Positions 11,801 to 23,503 of a stretch of DNA of 64,000 nucleotides are shown here, piece after piece. The notes under the pieces are model-generated. The model did no database searches, had not been told where the DNA came from, and saw only the letters and a list, made by a program, of their open reading frames with translations. The position numbers and the translations under genes were made by a program. Numbering within the stretch: position 1 is the first letter of the stretch; each line of letters starts with the position of its first letter. The stretch is from the NCBI GenBank assembly GCA_023053545.1, contig JAKZAN010000006.1, positions 9,270,351 to 9,334,350 on the forward strand, in the 5' to 3' direction. The stretch is from Lepidurus packardi (Eukaryota; Arthropoda; Branchiopoda; Notostraca; Triopsidae).

Positions 11801-14334
11801 AGGGGGCGGGGGAGGAGGCGCGCATTTATATGATGCACTCTGCTTCTGCGCATAAACGGCACGCAGAATAACTTTATAACCACGCCCTTAATTTGCATGA
11901 AAATGGTTCTTATAAAATACATAAAACTAATTCTATTCTATGTTTTCGATAAGAAAATAAAACTGCGCATTCCCCATGCTTTTATCCCTTTGAAAGATAA
12001 GCAAAATAGGAATACGGGATAAGATAGATTTTAAATTAGCCATAAATAGAAAGATTTACCAGTTGCTTGGTCCCAGTTTCCTTGGTTGGTCGCATAGAAG
12101 CAAATCATGTACTGGAAATCGAGTAGAGCTGGAATAAGGCTATTGAGCTGATCCGCCATCCAAAAGTCAGCAAAGTTGACAAAGAAGAATGGTGCACAGA
12201 CCGCCCGACCCTTTAATAGCAAACAAACACAAATTAATAATACTAAGAAATCTAAGTTAGACATTTAAACTAAACAAGTTTACCAGAATACGAAGAAACC
12301 AGAATCTCGCTCCTCTCATGAATGTATTTGTCGGGTTTAGCATGAAAACGATCATGGTAATGACTAGTGCTAACGGATTAGCATATGCTGGAATCCCTAA
12401 CGCTGGACTGTACAAGAAACATAACACGCTGATGGACCAAACCAGTCCAATAACCGCAGCTAGTTCCATAAGGTTCTAAACCCGGTACAGACAAACTATA
12501 TACTTGATATCTCAAAGGGAAAAGTAGTTTAAATGGAATGATAGACATACCCCTGGTAAAAGATGGTTTCTCGGGTCCAGCTCAAAAATGAGAACATGGT
12601 TGACACCCGAAGACCTCCAACCATGTACGTTAATCCCCATAAGGAATAAGAATAAAGTGATGAGAAGCGGGGCCCTATAGAGTCTAAATATAATCCGCCA
12701 ATCATCTTGACTTCGATGGAAAATAGAGGATAGGATAACAGCAATAACAAGTACGATAAAGCCTCCTGAAAAAAAGCCGACTTTGAACACAGTCCAGGGG
12801 GATTGCTGTTCGCCTAAAGGAGGAACGCGCAGACGCTTCATGGCCTTTTGTCGATCCCCTCCCTCGAGCTCATTAGTGAAATAGGCTTCGGTTTGCTGGA
12901 TAATGTGGTCGATTTCCTTATTCGTATAGAAAGGAGCACTTTCCACGTTCTCAATACGCCATCTAGCACCGTTTTCGGTCTGTAAAATCTTGTCGTGCTT
13001 CTTCAAGATCTTCCGAAAGCCCGTGAAATTCAAGTTCTGGTAGTTTTGGAGGAGAATTAGGCTTAAGTAGAACTCGCTAAAGGCTAGTTTGAGATCAGCC
13101 AGTTTCCGAGTTGGTTGTTCTTTCTTTCCCAGAAGTTTCGAACTTCTTCGGTAGCGTAACTGAGCGCGCTCTTTCGAAATTTCCAACTCGCTCACCAATG
13201 CCGCAAATTTTCTTGTCGCTTCAGCTAACTTTTCTGCGAATAAGAATTACATTTTTACTAACACTCATCAAAGATTAAACTTAAATCAAACATTCCGAAT
13301 GCTATTTAAAAAAAAACTTAAAGAATTCATAAAAAAATCACTTAAAGCAGCATTCTTTAAGATTTTTTTAAATATCATTCGGAATGGTGTACTGACAGGT
13401 CCACAATAAGTACAGATTGAAGACTGGACTGAATACCAGTTCGGAATACGGCGTGGTAAAGTTCATGTTAAGAGAATTCTTTTTTTCTTGTCGAAATTAT
13501 TTTTTTCTTTTTCGCTATTCTAATGAAACTATTTTTTTGATGTCTAACAATTTTTAAGATTGGAACGTACATCAACAATTGAAAATAAAAAAGTTTTTCA
13601 AGTTTTTTAGTTTTGGAAGAGAAATAAGATTAACTAGAATTTTTTTTCGTTGATTGACGGAAGGAGTGTTTCTTTTTACGTCGATTTTGCTTTAAGAAGT
13701 AGTTCTCCGTATATCATTTATTGTTTCTATGGCTTAAAAAAAACAGAAATTACCTCAAGAATAAAATTAATGAAACAAGAAAAACGGAATTCCTTTAACA
13801 AAATTCTAAAACAAGAAATGAACTTCAACAAGAGATAGAATTCCATCGATAACTTGAGTTAATTCAAAACGAAAATGGGATTTTAGAAAAAGAATACGTT
13901 TTGATGATTTTTGAATACTTTAATAATCAAACCACGGATATTCAAACGTGTCCGGATTATTCATTAATTGTTTACCCAGTTCCGAAATGCATTTAAATCA
14001 GCCTTCCTCTTAAACCAAGACCAGTTTTACCTGAGTAAAAGGTATTAATCATAGTAAGTTCTTTGCTTGAAAACTGGAAGAATTTCTCGTCAAACTTGGC
14101 ATAATATCTAGCCAGAACTTCTGGTTCCACTGCTTCGAAAGACGGAGCTTGTTCCATGGCTTCGTAAAGCCTTGCTTTCATATCCTAAAACAAAAAGTTA
14201 ATGCCGTAATTTATATTTATTTCATGACGCAGAATGTTGTTAATAAAGAATTTAATATAATAAACCTCGTAGTGGATATATTGTTTCCTCCATTCTGGCG
14301 TGATATGAGCACTTAGATGCTCTGCAAACTTCAT
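8898..14334 (-). CDS. XPR1: Phosphate exporter XPR1 (SPX and EXS domains)
   Basis: Nine minus-strand exons: 14266-14334, 14031-14184, 12551-13233, 12284-12475, 12060-12210, 10417-10611, 10181-10350, 9247-9380, 8898-9180, giving 676 aa (family ~696). The N-terminal SPX domain opens [19 protein letters not shown] and carries the inositol-phosphate-binding lysine cluster [10 protein letters not shown]. Several membrane segments follow, then the EXS domain with CRRYRDTKE-like, [13 protein letters not shown] and [15 protein letters not shown] motifs. The family exports inorganic phosphate across the plasma membrane and senses inositol pyrophosphates through SPX. The 66-bp intron 10351-10416 is a multiple of 3 without a stop, so a read-through product is conceivable. 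The 1448-bp intron 10612-12059 holds a MITE and a LINE fragment. All exon phases join cleanly. Confidence 0.95.
10873..11118. mobile_element. MITE with CTGGCTTTACAC termini
   Basis: The left end CTGGCTTTACACTAG is mirrored on the right by CAGTGTAAAGCCAG. Inner sequence rich in CGACAGAC/GTCTGTCG also pairs partly, giving a foldback of about 246 bp inside XPR1 intron 5. There is no ORF. It is followed directly by a LINE 3' fragment. Confidence 0.6.
11121..11346 (+). pseudogene. 5'-truncated non-LTR retrotransposon (LINE) 3' end
   Basis: One frame reads [20 protein letters not shown], then a DLPHLLFHC motif, and ends at TAG. This matches the C-terminal zinc-binding tail (C..E.T..HLL..C) of Jockey/R1-like reverse transcriptases. 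Everything upstream is missing, as in dead-on-arrival LINE copies. The following ~430 bp, up to an AAGAAAAGAAAAG run near 11763, may be its 3' UTR. It lies inside XPR1 intron 5 in antisense orientation to the gene. Confidence 0.5.
11800..11915. repeat. Fragment of MITE family 2
   Basis: The stretch shares CTGCGCATAAACGGCACGCAG, ACTTTATAACCACG and AATTTGCATGAAA-type blocks with about 170-260, 35470-35540 and 51130-51215. A poly-G tract (11796-11818) precedes it. No matching second end was found. Confidence 0.4.
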
Positions 14335-14559
14335 TGTTGGAACTTCAAACTTATTCTACACAACCATTTCCTTAATAATCCCACAATAAATTCACTTGCT
14401 TTCCACTAGTAGTTTCTAGTTATAAGCATGCAACAACATTTATGGCACAGGTAAGTCAACCTCAGAATAGGCCACACACGTACATTGTATATAATATTTT
14501 CTATATTCTGCAATGAAAACAACAGCTGCTTGGAATTGTTGTGTTTTTAGTTATTTTTC
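14335..14559. promoter_or_regulatory. XPR1 5' flanking region
   Basis: This is the non-coding sequence upstream of the XPR1 start codon at 14334. No TATA box or other defined element is evident. Confidence 0.3.
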
Positions 14560-14569
14560 TGCCACTTTG

Positions 14570-15870
14570 AAATTGTTGGTGCTATTACCACGCAAGTCTC
14601 CGAATCAGTCTCGGGAACTTCCCAGAAAAGCATCGTTCCGTTCCGCTCTTTCAGGCGGAACGGAACGGACCGGCGTTTCACCGAAAATCGCAGACAACGC
14701 GCGAGTTTTCCGGAAAAATCTTCTCCGGAAACGCGTCAATTAGTTAAGTTACGTTCGTGATCAACTAATAAAGCTTCATAATTTGTGGTTTCTCCGCTAT
14801 CGTCGTTATAGCCTAGAAACTCGTGTTGTGCATCTACTATCGGTATTCGCAGGTTTTGCTGCAGATTGCTACAAGCTTAAGGTGCAAAACGTCTCATTCT
14901 ATGGACGTACCTAGCTTCTTAAAAAAGTTTACGTTTCAAATAGGTTTTATGCAACACATTTCCCAAGCTTATTGACAAACGAGTGTCACGTATTCAGATG
15001 TCAGAACGGACACTAGTGTGTCAGTTTTTGAACAATTAATTTTTTTCAGCTAATGTAGTGAAAGAAAGTAAAAGTTCATCATCAACTTTCGTAGATGAGA
15101 TGTCAGAACGGACACTAGTGTGTCAGTTTTCGAACAATGATTTTTTTCAGGTAATGTAGTGAAAGAAAGTAAAAGTTCATCATCAACTTTAGTTGATGAG
15201 AATCGTTAACCTAACTTAATCTACCCTAAGCTAACATAACCTAACTTAATAACCTAAGCCAACCAAACCTAAGCTAAACCTAACCTATTTCATTTCCAAT
15301 CCAACTACCAATTTCCACTCGAATGATCCCTTTTATCATTCTTTTTCCGGAGAACGTTTTCCAACAATGTGACAAAATGGTGTTTGACCTCCGGGTTTAA
15401 ACCGGACAACTGTTGGTTCTATGTACGACAGTGTTCCGGAACTTCTTTTTTTTCAGAGCTTCGTTTATTTACCGTTCATTTGACAACTTCTGCACTCCGT
15501 TGCATTCCAATTCTGCAAAATTTTCAAAGAACTAGCTCAGGAACGAAAGTTCCTCTCCCTTTCAAAAGTCCGTTCTGTTCAACATCCGTTCCGCTCAAAG
15601 ATTAAATAATTTTATGAAAAACAATGTTAGAAAAACGTTTGTCAAAGCGCTTCGGGTAGAACAGCGTAGAAAAGTTTAATAAGTGAGGCCAAACACTAAA
15701 TTTCCTGGCACTAGATGGCAGTATATCGGAACTATTTTTCACGAAAAAATGCTCCGTTCCCTTCCACTTTCGGTGCAACGCCGCTCCGTTCCCTTTCCGC
15801 CCAACAGCGGAACGGAGCTTTTCCGGGAAGTTCCAAAACACCGATGTACTACAGGTACTCGCCACCTAGC
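14570..15870. mobile_element. Composite element with GGAACGG-rich inverted ends
   Basis: The left end (about 14605-14700: GGGAACTTCCCAGAAAAGC, then a GGCGGAACGGAACGG motif and TTTCACCGAAAAT) is mirrored on the right (about 15745-15835: TTTCGGTGCAACGCCGCTCCG ending near TTCCGGGAAGTTCC). The interior holds a tandem duplication of about 112 bp (14999-15109 and 15110-15200, each with CGGACACTAGTGTGTCAG). A degenerate (CCTAA)n tract lies at about 15205-15290, shared with 5410-5740. No intact ORF remains. Confidence 0.5.
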
Positions 15871-17648
15871 GTTCTACCCGTCGACCAGAATGATTAGCAA
15901 AAATGTTATATAAGTTTTCACATGCCGTGTGACGTATATGCCAAGGTTTCCTAACACCCACGTTCGTTAGTTGCTTAATAAGGCCAGACAATGAAGGAAG
16001 GAAATTATCTATGTGTTGTTCACGACTGTAAATCAGTCGTGAAAATAAACTTCCGCATTCGGGCAAGAAATTTTGTCAACGGAATTAATAAAGGACCGGA
16101 CATTATGTCGTTTATTTTGTTACGCAACCACGAGGCAAATGCATTAAAGTAGTTTGTATAAGTAATGTCTTATAAATATCCCTAAGCCTTTCGTTTTCAT
16201 CCACATGACCTTGATCCCCTCTCCTTCCTTTAGTAAGAAAGATCACGCCCCGCCAGACAAGGTCAACATGTTTACGTTCTGTCTTTACCGAGATATTTCA
16301 GTCCCGCGAGTCCAAGCGTACTCCTACGACAAGGCTATTGAATACGATTTAGAGCGAAAAACGTTGGGTTACGTTAGTCCTTAAAGAGGGTGTGTGGAGG
16401 GGAGACTGGACGCTCATTGGTCCATGGAAGATAATATTTGCTCTCATACGACGATCCCTTGTGCATGGCCGTGGCTGCCGACTTATGGAACTTGAAAGAA
16501 GAGTTGTAGACGCGCGTCACGAGCTTCTCCGAAAAGCCCTGCCGTGCCCGTAGCAAAACCTCAAGCCCCACAAACCTGCTCAAACGTCTTTCTATTGTCT
16601 AGTGCGAAACTCTTGCTTTCAAGAGCTCCTGCCTTTTTTTTCTTCAAGCCTCTTCCAAAGTAAGCAATGGATTATCCTAATTAGAACTATCAAGTGGAAA
16701 TTGTCCTCTTTTGTAACCCTGCAATTACTTGTTGTTCAATATACAGTACTGCGTATCTGACTTGAAATATTTTAATTGTGAATTGCTTAATGCGTAATAC
16801 TTTATTTTGGTATTGTGTAACATACGGCGTATTTCACTTTTGAATGCTTCGTGTTCCTATATTTGCTCAAATTAAATGGGCCACCAAAACTGGACTCGAA
16901 GTGTTTCGTTATAGATCTAACCGAACCTCCAGGAAGCGATACGCTAAAGGGGGGTCTATAGCGTTGCGCCCAATGAAAGCGATGTTTTGGCCTCTTGCCA
17001 ACAGTAAAGGCAATCTCATTTAACGTCCTTGAGACAGGGTTTTAATCCCTGAATAAAATCTTTGAACTAATCAACATGTCCACTCATAAGTCGCGAATAT
17101 CCAATTCCTAATTTAAATTAATGTGGAGGTGGTCGTTTTCAGTCCTGAAAATAACCCAGTTCATTTTATTACAGAAAAGAATCCTACACCCTTTATTGTT
17201 AAGAGCACAGTATAAAGGTTAACTTGTATAAGCTACTGTGCCTATATAGGTTAACCTGTTTACTGTGGTTATGAGCATGTCCATATAGAGGTTGATTTTC
17301 TTTTCGCACCAAGGGTGCACGGTCAGTACACCCTTGGTACAAACTAGGTCTTGGAGAAGTTTATGTTCCTTTTGTGACATAGTTTGTTTATCAATAGGTT
17401 GCAAACAAAAGAGGTATTTGACCTCCGTTGTCGTCGTAACTGGCGGGTGCGACTCTAAAATCTGGAAATTATCCAAACAGGTACCAAAAAGTATACCCGA
17501 CTGGAGACCAAACGACCTTTCGTTTATGCTGCACGTAGCTTAGCCTTGTTTACTCATGCATATTTCTGGTCTTAGAAAGTGGTACCGCCAGAATTGTATC
17601 TCCGTTTCTGTGTCCTGAAGGCCCAAGAAATACAGTATAGATAGGACA
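15871..17648. other. Unassigned intergenic sequence
   Basis: I found no recognisable gene. A 69-codon minus-strand frame at 16374-16583 lacks an ATG start and family motifs, so I did not call it. A short direct/inverted motif (GGTGCA...CACCCTTGGT) lies near 17308-17340. Confidence 0.4.
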
Positions 17649-18413
17649 ATGTCATCCCTAACTACGTTTCGCCGAGAACGGAGACGGTTCCCTGCGTCGA
17701 TGGTGCGGTCTGCCTCCACGGAGGAGCAGACAATTGAAGGCAATGCCTATTTATGTTTCCCACAAGACGGGTCGTGGTTACGAGGAGGATTAACCACTGC
17801 AGATGGGTCGTCCTACACTCTGTGGGGAACTCGGTCACCGACACCATCACAGTTTTGTATTCCAATGCAAATACCTCGTCATCGTCCCCGGAAGGATGTA
17901 TCCATTCCGGACCGTCAGCAAAAGCAGCAGTCACTGGAAAGGGAGTTGCAGTTTGCACTGGAAGGATTGACCCTAACAACCAGTAGCGATAGCGAGGGTC
18001 CTACGTCACCAGTGGCATCCAACATCCCGAGTTTATCCTCGTCCTTATCAGGCTCAATCCCATCATCTCCACCCATTGAACAAGAGGACGCTAGCTTGGT
18101 GACGCTCGATGAAGATGACGGTGTAGCAGTAAGCTACGACATTGTTCTATCCGATCTGGATGAAGGCAGTGAACGAGAATTCTGCAAGGTAATAGGCCGA
18201 AATGGAGAGACGTGCCATTTCAATTGCCGACATGTCACCTTCACCACTGAGAATGCATTCTGGGGCCAACGGGCTGATCTAATCATCCAAAAACAGTTGG
18301 GTGCTGAATTGGTGGGAAAGGGTTGCCATGTGTTTGGCGGAGCTATGAAGTTCAGCTTCACAGATGAGAAAGTGCCTTCTTCTCTGAATAACTCTTCTTC
18401 TTGGTGCTGGTGA
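17649..18413 (+). CDS. Hypothetical 254-aa protein, Ser/Pro-rich centre
   Basis: This single uninterrupted ATG-started frame is longer than expected by chance in this AT-rich region and has balanced codon use. Residues ~1-20 are Arg-rich (FRRERRRF). Residues ~105-150 are rich in Ser, Pro and Thr, then an acidic stretch follows (LDEDDGVAV, LSDLDEGSERE). The C-terminal part has a Cys/His cluster (CKVIGRNGETCHFNCRH) and a compact segment (ENAFWGQRADLIIQKQLGAE). I see no membrane segment or signal peptide and do not recognise the family. It lacks introns, unlike most neighbours, and could be a retrocopy or a fast-evolving gene. An upstream non-coding exon cannot be excluded. Confidence 0.45.
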   Translation: MSSLTTFRRERRRFPASMVRSASTEEQTIEGNAYLCFPQDGSWLRGGLTTADGSSYTLWGTRSPTPSQFCIPMQIPRHRPRKDVSIPDRQQKQQSLERELQFALEGLTLTTSSDSEGPTSPVASNIPSLSSSLSGSIPSSPPIEQEDASLVTLDEDDGVAVSYDIVLSDLDEGSEREFCKVIGRNGETCHFNCRHVTFTTENAFWGQRADLIIQKQLGAELVGKGCHVFGGAMKFSFTDEKVPSSLNNSSSWCW

Positions 18414-19123
18414 ACCTTACCGTTTATCGATCATTGACAGTGTTCTATTACTGTCGTTTTATCTCTTTATTATGGTGAATCTTTATGATCGTATCTTAAC
18501 ATCGCAACGTGCTAAATGGCAATGGGCTAGTCCGGTTGTTTTGTGACTCACCTGATAAGTACAATATATGTATATATTAAACACAAACTTTTACTTAGTT
18601 TGTGCGTTTTTTGTCTTTGGTCCTGTTTCTCAATACCCTGGACAAATCATCGCTTTTCCGGGCAAGATAAATTCTTTTTGGAATTTCTTTTAAGAAAGAT
18701 ACGGTAAGTATTCTTCCCTATATGTTCTTTTCACTACCTTAGCAGTCTAGTTCAAGCATATTGCGCATAGTTCATAGACGCCACAATGCTCGACTTCTCT
18801 AAGCAGGGAGTGGTTACGGGGGAGTATAATTGCACTAGATAAGCTAGTTTTGTTAAGAAGATTGTGTTCTATTGTCAGAGGGACGAAGTTGGGGTATGGC
18901 AGCATTCAATGAAAGGACAGATGGTATTAAATAACGCCCTTAACTGTCCAAAGTAATTATCTCACTAAGCCTTATAAGTGTGTCGAAGGAGAAATCTTGC
19001 AGGCAAGCACTTGCGACAGATTTGGTAGTGATACCAACGTGTTAAAATTTTTGCCGAACACTTGGATCTTTCAAACCTAAGTGGCTTCCAGTTTACGACG
19101 AAACGCAATCGTTGATAGCAGTA
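18414..19123. other. Unassigned intergenic sequence before DEGS copy B
   Basis: No coding signal was found. The last 200 bp should contain the promoter and 5' UTR of DEGS copy B. Confidence 0.35.
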
Positions 19124-20497
19124 ATGGGTGCTCATGTGTCTCGTGAAGATTTCGAATGGAGTTACACGGATCAACCACACGCAGGTCGCCGAACCGAGAT
19201 GCTCAGTAAGTCTTTTAACTCTTTGAGTAAAATCGTTCTTTCTAGGTCTATAAACTCTTGTGTTAAAATGTAGAAAAATACCCTCAAATTAAGAAGCTAA
19301 TGGGTCACGACCCCATGTTCAAATGGCATGTAAGTGCGTACGTGGCAATGCAGTTAATTATGCTTTTCGTTGTCCGGAATTGGGAATGGTGGCAAGTGCT
19401 GGTGACGGCGTATGCCTTTGGAGGATCGATTAATCACTCTTTATCTTTAGGTAAAAAAGTTTTACACCACATTATTTATCTTCTTTATTTAGTTTAATTT
19501 TAATTAATACAATTTTTGCAGCGATCCACGATATCTCGCATAATATGGCTTTCGGGTATGCGTGGCCGTTTGCCAACCGACTTTTTGGAATGTGGGCAAA
19601 CTTGCCAATTGGCGTTCCCATTTCGATTACTTTCAAGAGGTATCACGAGGATCACCACCGGGTAAAGACATTTTAAGCCCATAGGTCGTTGTGTCCACTT
19701 GCTTTAATACTTTTTTTTTATTTCTTACTTGTGAACATATAAAGTATTTGGCAGTGGATGGCATGGACCCTGATCTGCCCACCAAATTGGAAGGACAGTT
19801 ATTTTGCACTCCGATCGGGAAGGCGATATGGATCCTGTTCCAGCCCTTCTTTTACGCATTCCGTCCTTTTATTGTAATCCCCAAAGTACCCGGTCGCCTA
19901 GAACTACTCAATCTAGTAATCCAACTGGCGTTCAACGCCGTTGTGTACTACTTCTTAGGTAAATTTACTTTAGTTTAGCTAATTAAAGAAAATTGGCTAA
20001 ATGATGTACTCGTACAATTTTACGTACATTACAGGGACAAAAAGCATAGTTTATTTAATAGCTGGTACCATTTTGGCGATGGGACTGCATCCTATCTCAG
20101 CGCACTTTATCGCCGAGCATTATATGTTCAAACAAGGATTTGAAACGTATTCTTATTACGGGCCTTTCAACTTGATAACCTTCAACGTTGGCTACCATGT
20201 TGAACATCACGATTTCCCAAATATTCCATCATCAAGATTGGGAGAAGTAAGATATAGTAAAGCTTTAATTTTGCCGCAATTTAAAAAAGCTGATAAAATT
20301 TACAAGTAGTAAAAAAATAATCCTCTGAATGTTAACTTATTTAGCTTAAGAAAATCGCCCCGGATTACTATGAGAACTTGCCACACCATACGTCATGGCT
20401 CCAAGTCCTTTACGATTTCATCCTCGATCCAGCTATCGGACCATACGCTCGCATGAAACGGAAAGCGGCAGGATTAAGCAACGGAAAGATTCATTAA
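19124..20497 (+). CDS. DEGS1: Sphingolipid delta-4 desaturase (DEGS), copy B, complete
   Basis: Exons: 19124-19205, 19274-19450, 19522-19661, 19745-19958, 20035-20246, 20345-20497, giving 325 aa (family ~323). The start [20 protein letters not shown] matches copy A and vertebrate DEGS1. Histidine boxes are HDISH, HEDHH and HVEHH. The C-terminal exon encodes [17 protein letters not shown] and ends in [14 protein letters not shown], the part missing from copy A. Relative to copy A, exons 5 and 6 are fused (intron difference at the third His box), and HEIAH is replaced by HDISH. An AATAAA signal lies at 20527-20532, 30 bp past the stop. The enzyme acts in the ER membrane on dihydroceramide. Confidence 0.95.
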
Positions 20498-20741
20498 TGT
20501 ACGAATATAATTTAATTAAATATTGTAATAAATATAAAAACTTTGCCGTTATATTCCACTTCCCAAAACTCTTGACTTTTGTCCTTCACAAGTAAAGCTT
20601 TTCTAGTGAATCATTCAGTGACGTAATGCCACGTGCGCACGCAATGTAAACACTTGACTCAGGAAAGTGAATAAAGAGATGTTCAAAAGTTTTCAGCTTC
20701 TTTAGTGCGTTATTTACAACCCATAAATTATCTATTACGTC

Positions 20742-22646
20742 ATGGAGTTTACGTACAATACTTCTCACTTTATTTACACGGTCAAATGGGACGCGTTAGA
20801 GTTGTCCCACTTTGATAAAACTTTGCAAGAATCCTGGAAACAGAAAATGAATGAAGGGAAATTCAGGTATCAACTTAGACAGTTGCAGACAAGAATCCTG
20901 GATGGGAAATTTGGGTTTGTGGCACAGGTATAATAAGTAAATTAATAACATAAGATCATAATCTACTTTATATACTGTCCTTTAATTAAAACACTTTAAA
21001 ATACTTCCCTTACCTATAGCCATATACGTATAGCCCAGTAGGAAGATAGCAGCTTCGGCTGCATAATTGCACATATGTTTCTAAGCTGTTATTTTGTTTA
21101 CGACACATTTCCTCTCGCCTGTTTCTTTAAGTGTTATTTATGTTTAATTTGTAGTTTTACGTGCAATAATTAGGTGTTTATACATGCTAAGTAGTAAAGT
21201 ACGTTCCAACACTGTATTTGTCTCGTTGTCCTGTATTTTATGTAATGCTTTTGTTTTTAAGTTGAATCCAGAACGAGCCTTGTTAAGAAGAAAGCCTCAA
21301 GCCCTGGAACAAGTGAACCAACCTTTTAACCCTGCCGAGTTTAATTTCACCAAAGTGTCAAGCGAAGAAATTATACTGTTCCTCCGTTCTGCAGCTGAAA
21401 CTGATCCTGTTTGGGCAGAAAATGACAGGAATCCTATCATAATCAATGTCAGTCCTTTGGAGTTCGGAAATAGTTTATTGGTTCCACAGATCGGCCTTGA
21501 AATACCACAGAAACTGACATTAACAGGGCTCAAACTAGCTACAAACATGCTCTTGCTGAGTGGACACCCGTAAAATTTATCTTAAATTAATTTAGATTTG
21601 TTCCTCCACACTTTATTTTTTTTATTCTGTAGAGGGTTTCGAGTCGGTTTCAATAGTCCCGGAGGTTTTGCGTCAGTAAATCACCAGCATTACCACGTAT
21701 ACTACCTTAATTACCGGCTTCCTATCGAAACTGCTGTGCGTTTTTGCCTTTGTATAGCTTACATAATATTGCATGATACAAACACTTGTCCCTTATACCC
21801 TTAGCTTACTTTGTTGAATTTAATACAGGAAATCAGGCACTTGAAGGGGCCTTGCTACGTGTTCCAAGACTACCCAGCCCAAGGTTTTATCTTCCCACTG
21901 AAGGAACAAAGGGTCGACGACTTGGTGATGTAAGCCTATTTTTTTTATATATATACTAGATTGGATAGCGTGAGCTATGCTCATTGCTATGATGTAAGCC
22001 TATATTTGAAACGTAATAATTCTTATCATAAATCAAGTCCTTTTTTTTATTAGACAGACGTTCAAGCTTGTGACATTCTTAAAGGAGCACCAAATACCCC
22101 ATAATCTCTTTATTACACGCGCCGATACGTGTAAGGATCCGAAACCAGACGTCTTAGAGACAATCCGGATCTGCATATGGGCCAGGAAACCTTCATTTGG
22201 TAAGTTACATGAAAACTACTCACAATGCAAATAAGCTTCGAAAATTACTAGAACAAACTGCCTTGTAAGCAAAAACTAACTTTGATAATTAATTTTCAAA
22301 AAAATTTTTAACACGCAAATTAGCTTTGATAATTCCAGAAAAGAGGAATAGTTTTGTTTGTTTTAATTCACCTATGTTAATTGTGAACTACGAGATCTCT
22401 ACTGTCTCTTTAAGGAGCCAAAGACGATTGTAATTTTAACCCTGCACTTTGCGAGTTCGGTGGACATCTGCTCATTAAAGGTAATATTAAGCAAGCCCTA
22501 CATTATGTAATGTTCCGTGTTTCTGTTTTGTAGATGAAGACAATTTTAATAATATGACGGAAGAGCAGATGGCTTCTTGTCTGGAAGAAGTGACGAGGGA
22601 CGATTTTAAAAGAGTTGCAAGTGCAATTAATGAAATATATACGTAA
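20742..22646 (+). CDS. GDPGP1: GDP-D-glucose phosphorylase 1
   Basis: Seven exons: 20742-20927, 21262-21569, 21633-21735, 21829-21929, 22054-22199, 22415-22480, 22534-22646, giving 340 aa (human 385). The family cleaves GDP-glucose with phosphate to GDP and glucose-1-phosphate, removing a misincorporated nucleotide sugar. Diagnostic blocks are [45 protein letters not shown] followed by the HIT/GalT-like catalytic [21 protein letters not shown] and [11 protein letters not shown]. Exon 3 uses a GTGCGT donor. The gene converges on TRAPPC4 with only 6 bp between stop codons, so the 3' UTRs must overlap. Confidence 0.92.
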
Positions 22647-22652
22647 TTATCA

Positions 22653-23503
22653 TTATACACTAGTTACACCTGTTCTTTCTACCTGCTCCAACAAAGCTTG
22701 GAGATTCACATCAAATAATTCACATCTTATAGGCATTTCGAGTGAATAGAACGGATTTTTCAATGCATAGTCGGCGTAGATCTCGTAGATTTTCCGGAGA
22801 ACCAGGTCAATGTTGGTTTGTTTTGGATCTGCCACAACCATAAATTTTACTCCTGTTTATTTGAATTAAAAGTAATTTTGGTTTAAGAACAAATTAAAAT
22901 AAAATATGAGAGTAAAGTAAGCGGATTTTAGACCTGTCAGCGTCTGCAAGCAATGGAGCTTGAAGGTGTCGGCTTCTAGGACTTCTATTCCGGAGCTTTT
23001 TGGTTCAGGACTTAGTTGACTTGCGATGGCAAAAAGGGGGTAAAACATACTGGCTGTTAAAAAAAATAGCAAATTAGTTAAGAAACAGATTAACGAAGAA
23101 AGTACGAACCAAGGAAGATTTTTTCATTGGTGCTCATCTTAGACCGGCCAAATTTCAGACTTAAAGGATAATTGGCTTCATGTTGAAGGACTTCCATTGC
23201 TTCCCTTCCATCTTCAAGTGTAACTCCGGATATTGGGATTCCATTGACTGACAGCAAGGCATGCCCTACTGTAATTAAGAAATACACCATTTTATAAAGT
23301 AGAAAAATCGAAATTACAAATTATCTACCTTGTATGCCGTCTCGTTGACCGAATACAACAACAATACGTTTGTTTTGGACTTCAAGTTGAATATCTAAAG
23401 GATAACTGACTGTTTTTTCCACTTCTACCTTTGGCATATTGTGGTCGAATTGGTAAATTAGTCCTCCAGATTTGGAAAGGATGTAAACGCTAAATATCGC
23501 CAT
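22653..23503 (-). CDS. TRAPPC4: Trafficking protein particle complex subunit 4 (synbindin)
   Basis: Four minus-strand exons: 23329-23503, 23110-23268, 22934-23053, 22653-22852, giving 217 aa (human 219). TRAPPC4 is a core subunit of the TRAPP complexes that activate Rab1/Ypt1 in ER-Golgi transport. Conserved blocks are [67 protein letters not shown] and [17 protein letters not shown]. Its start is only 85 bp from the MULE at 23588, which lies between this gene and brambleberry, so the promoter was split or displaced by the insertion. Confidence 0.95.

Noticed and set aside
16374-16583. 69-codon minus-strand open frame, possible small mitochondrial protein
   Set aside because: It opens with TTG rather than ATG, has no recognised motif, and no upstream exon could be joined convincingly.
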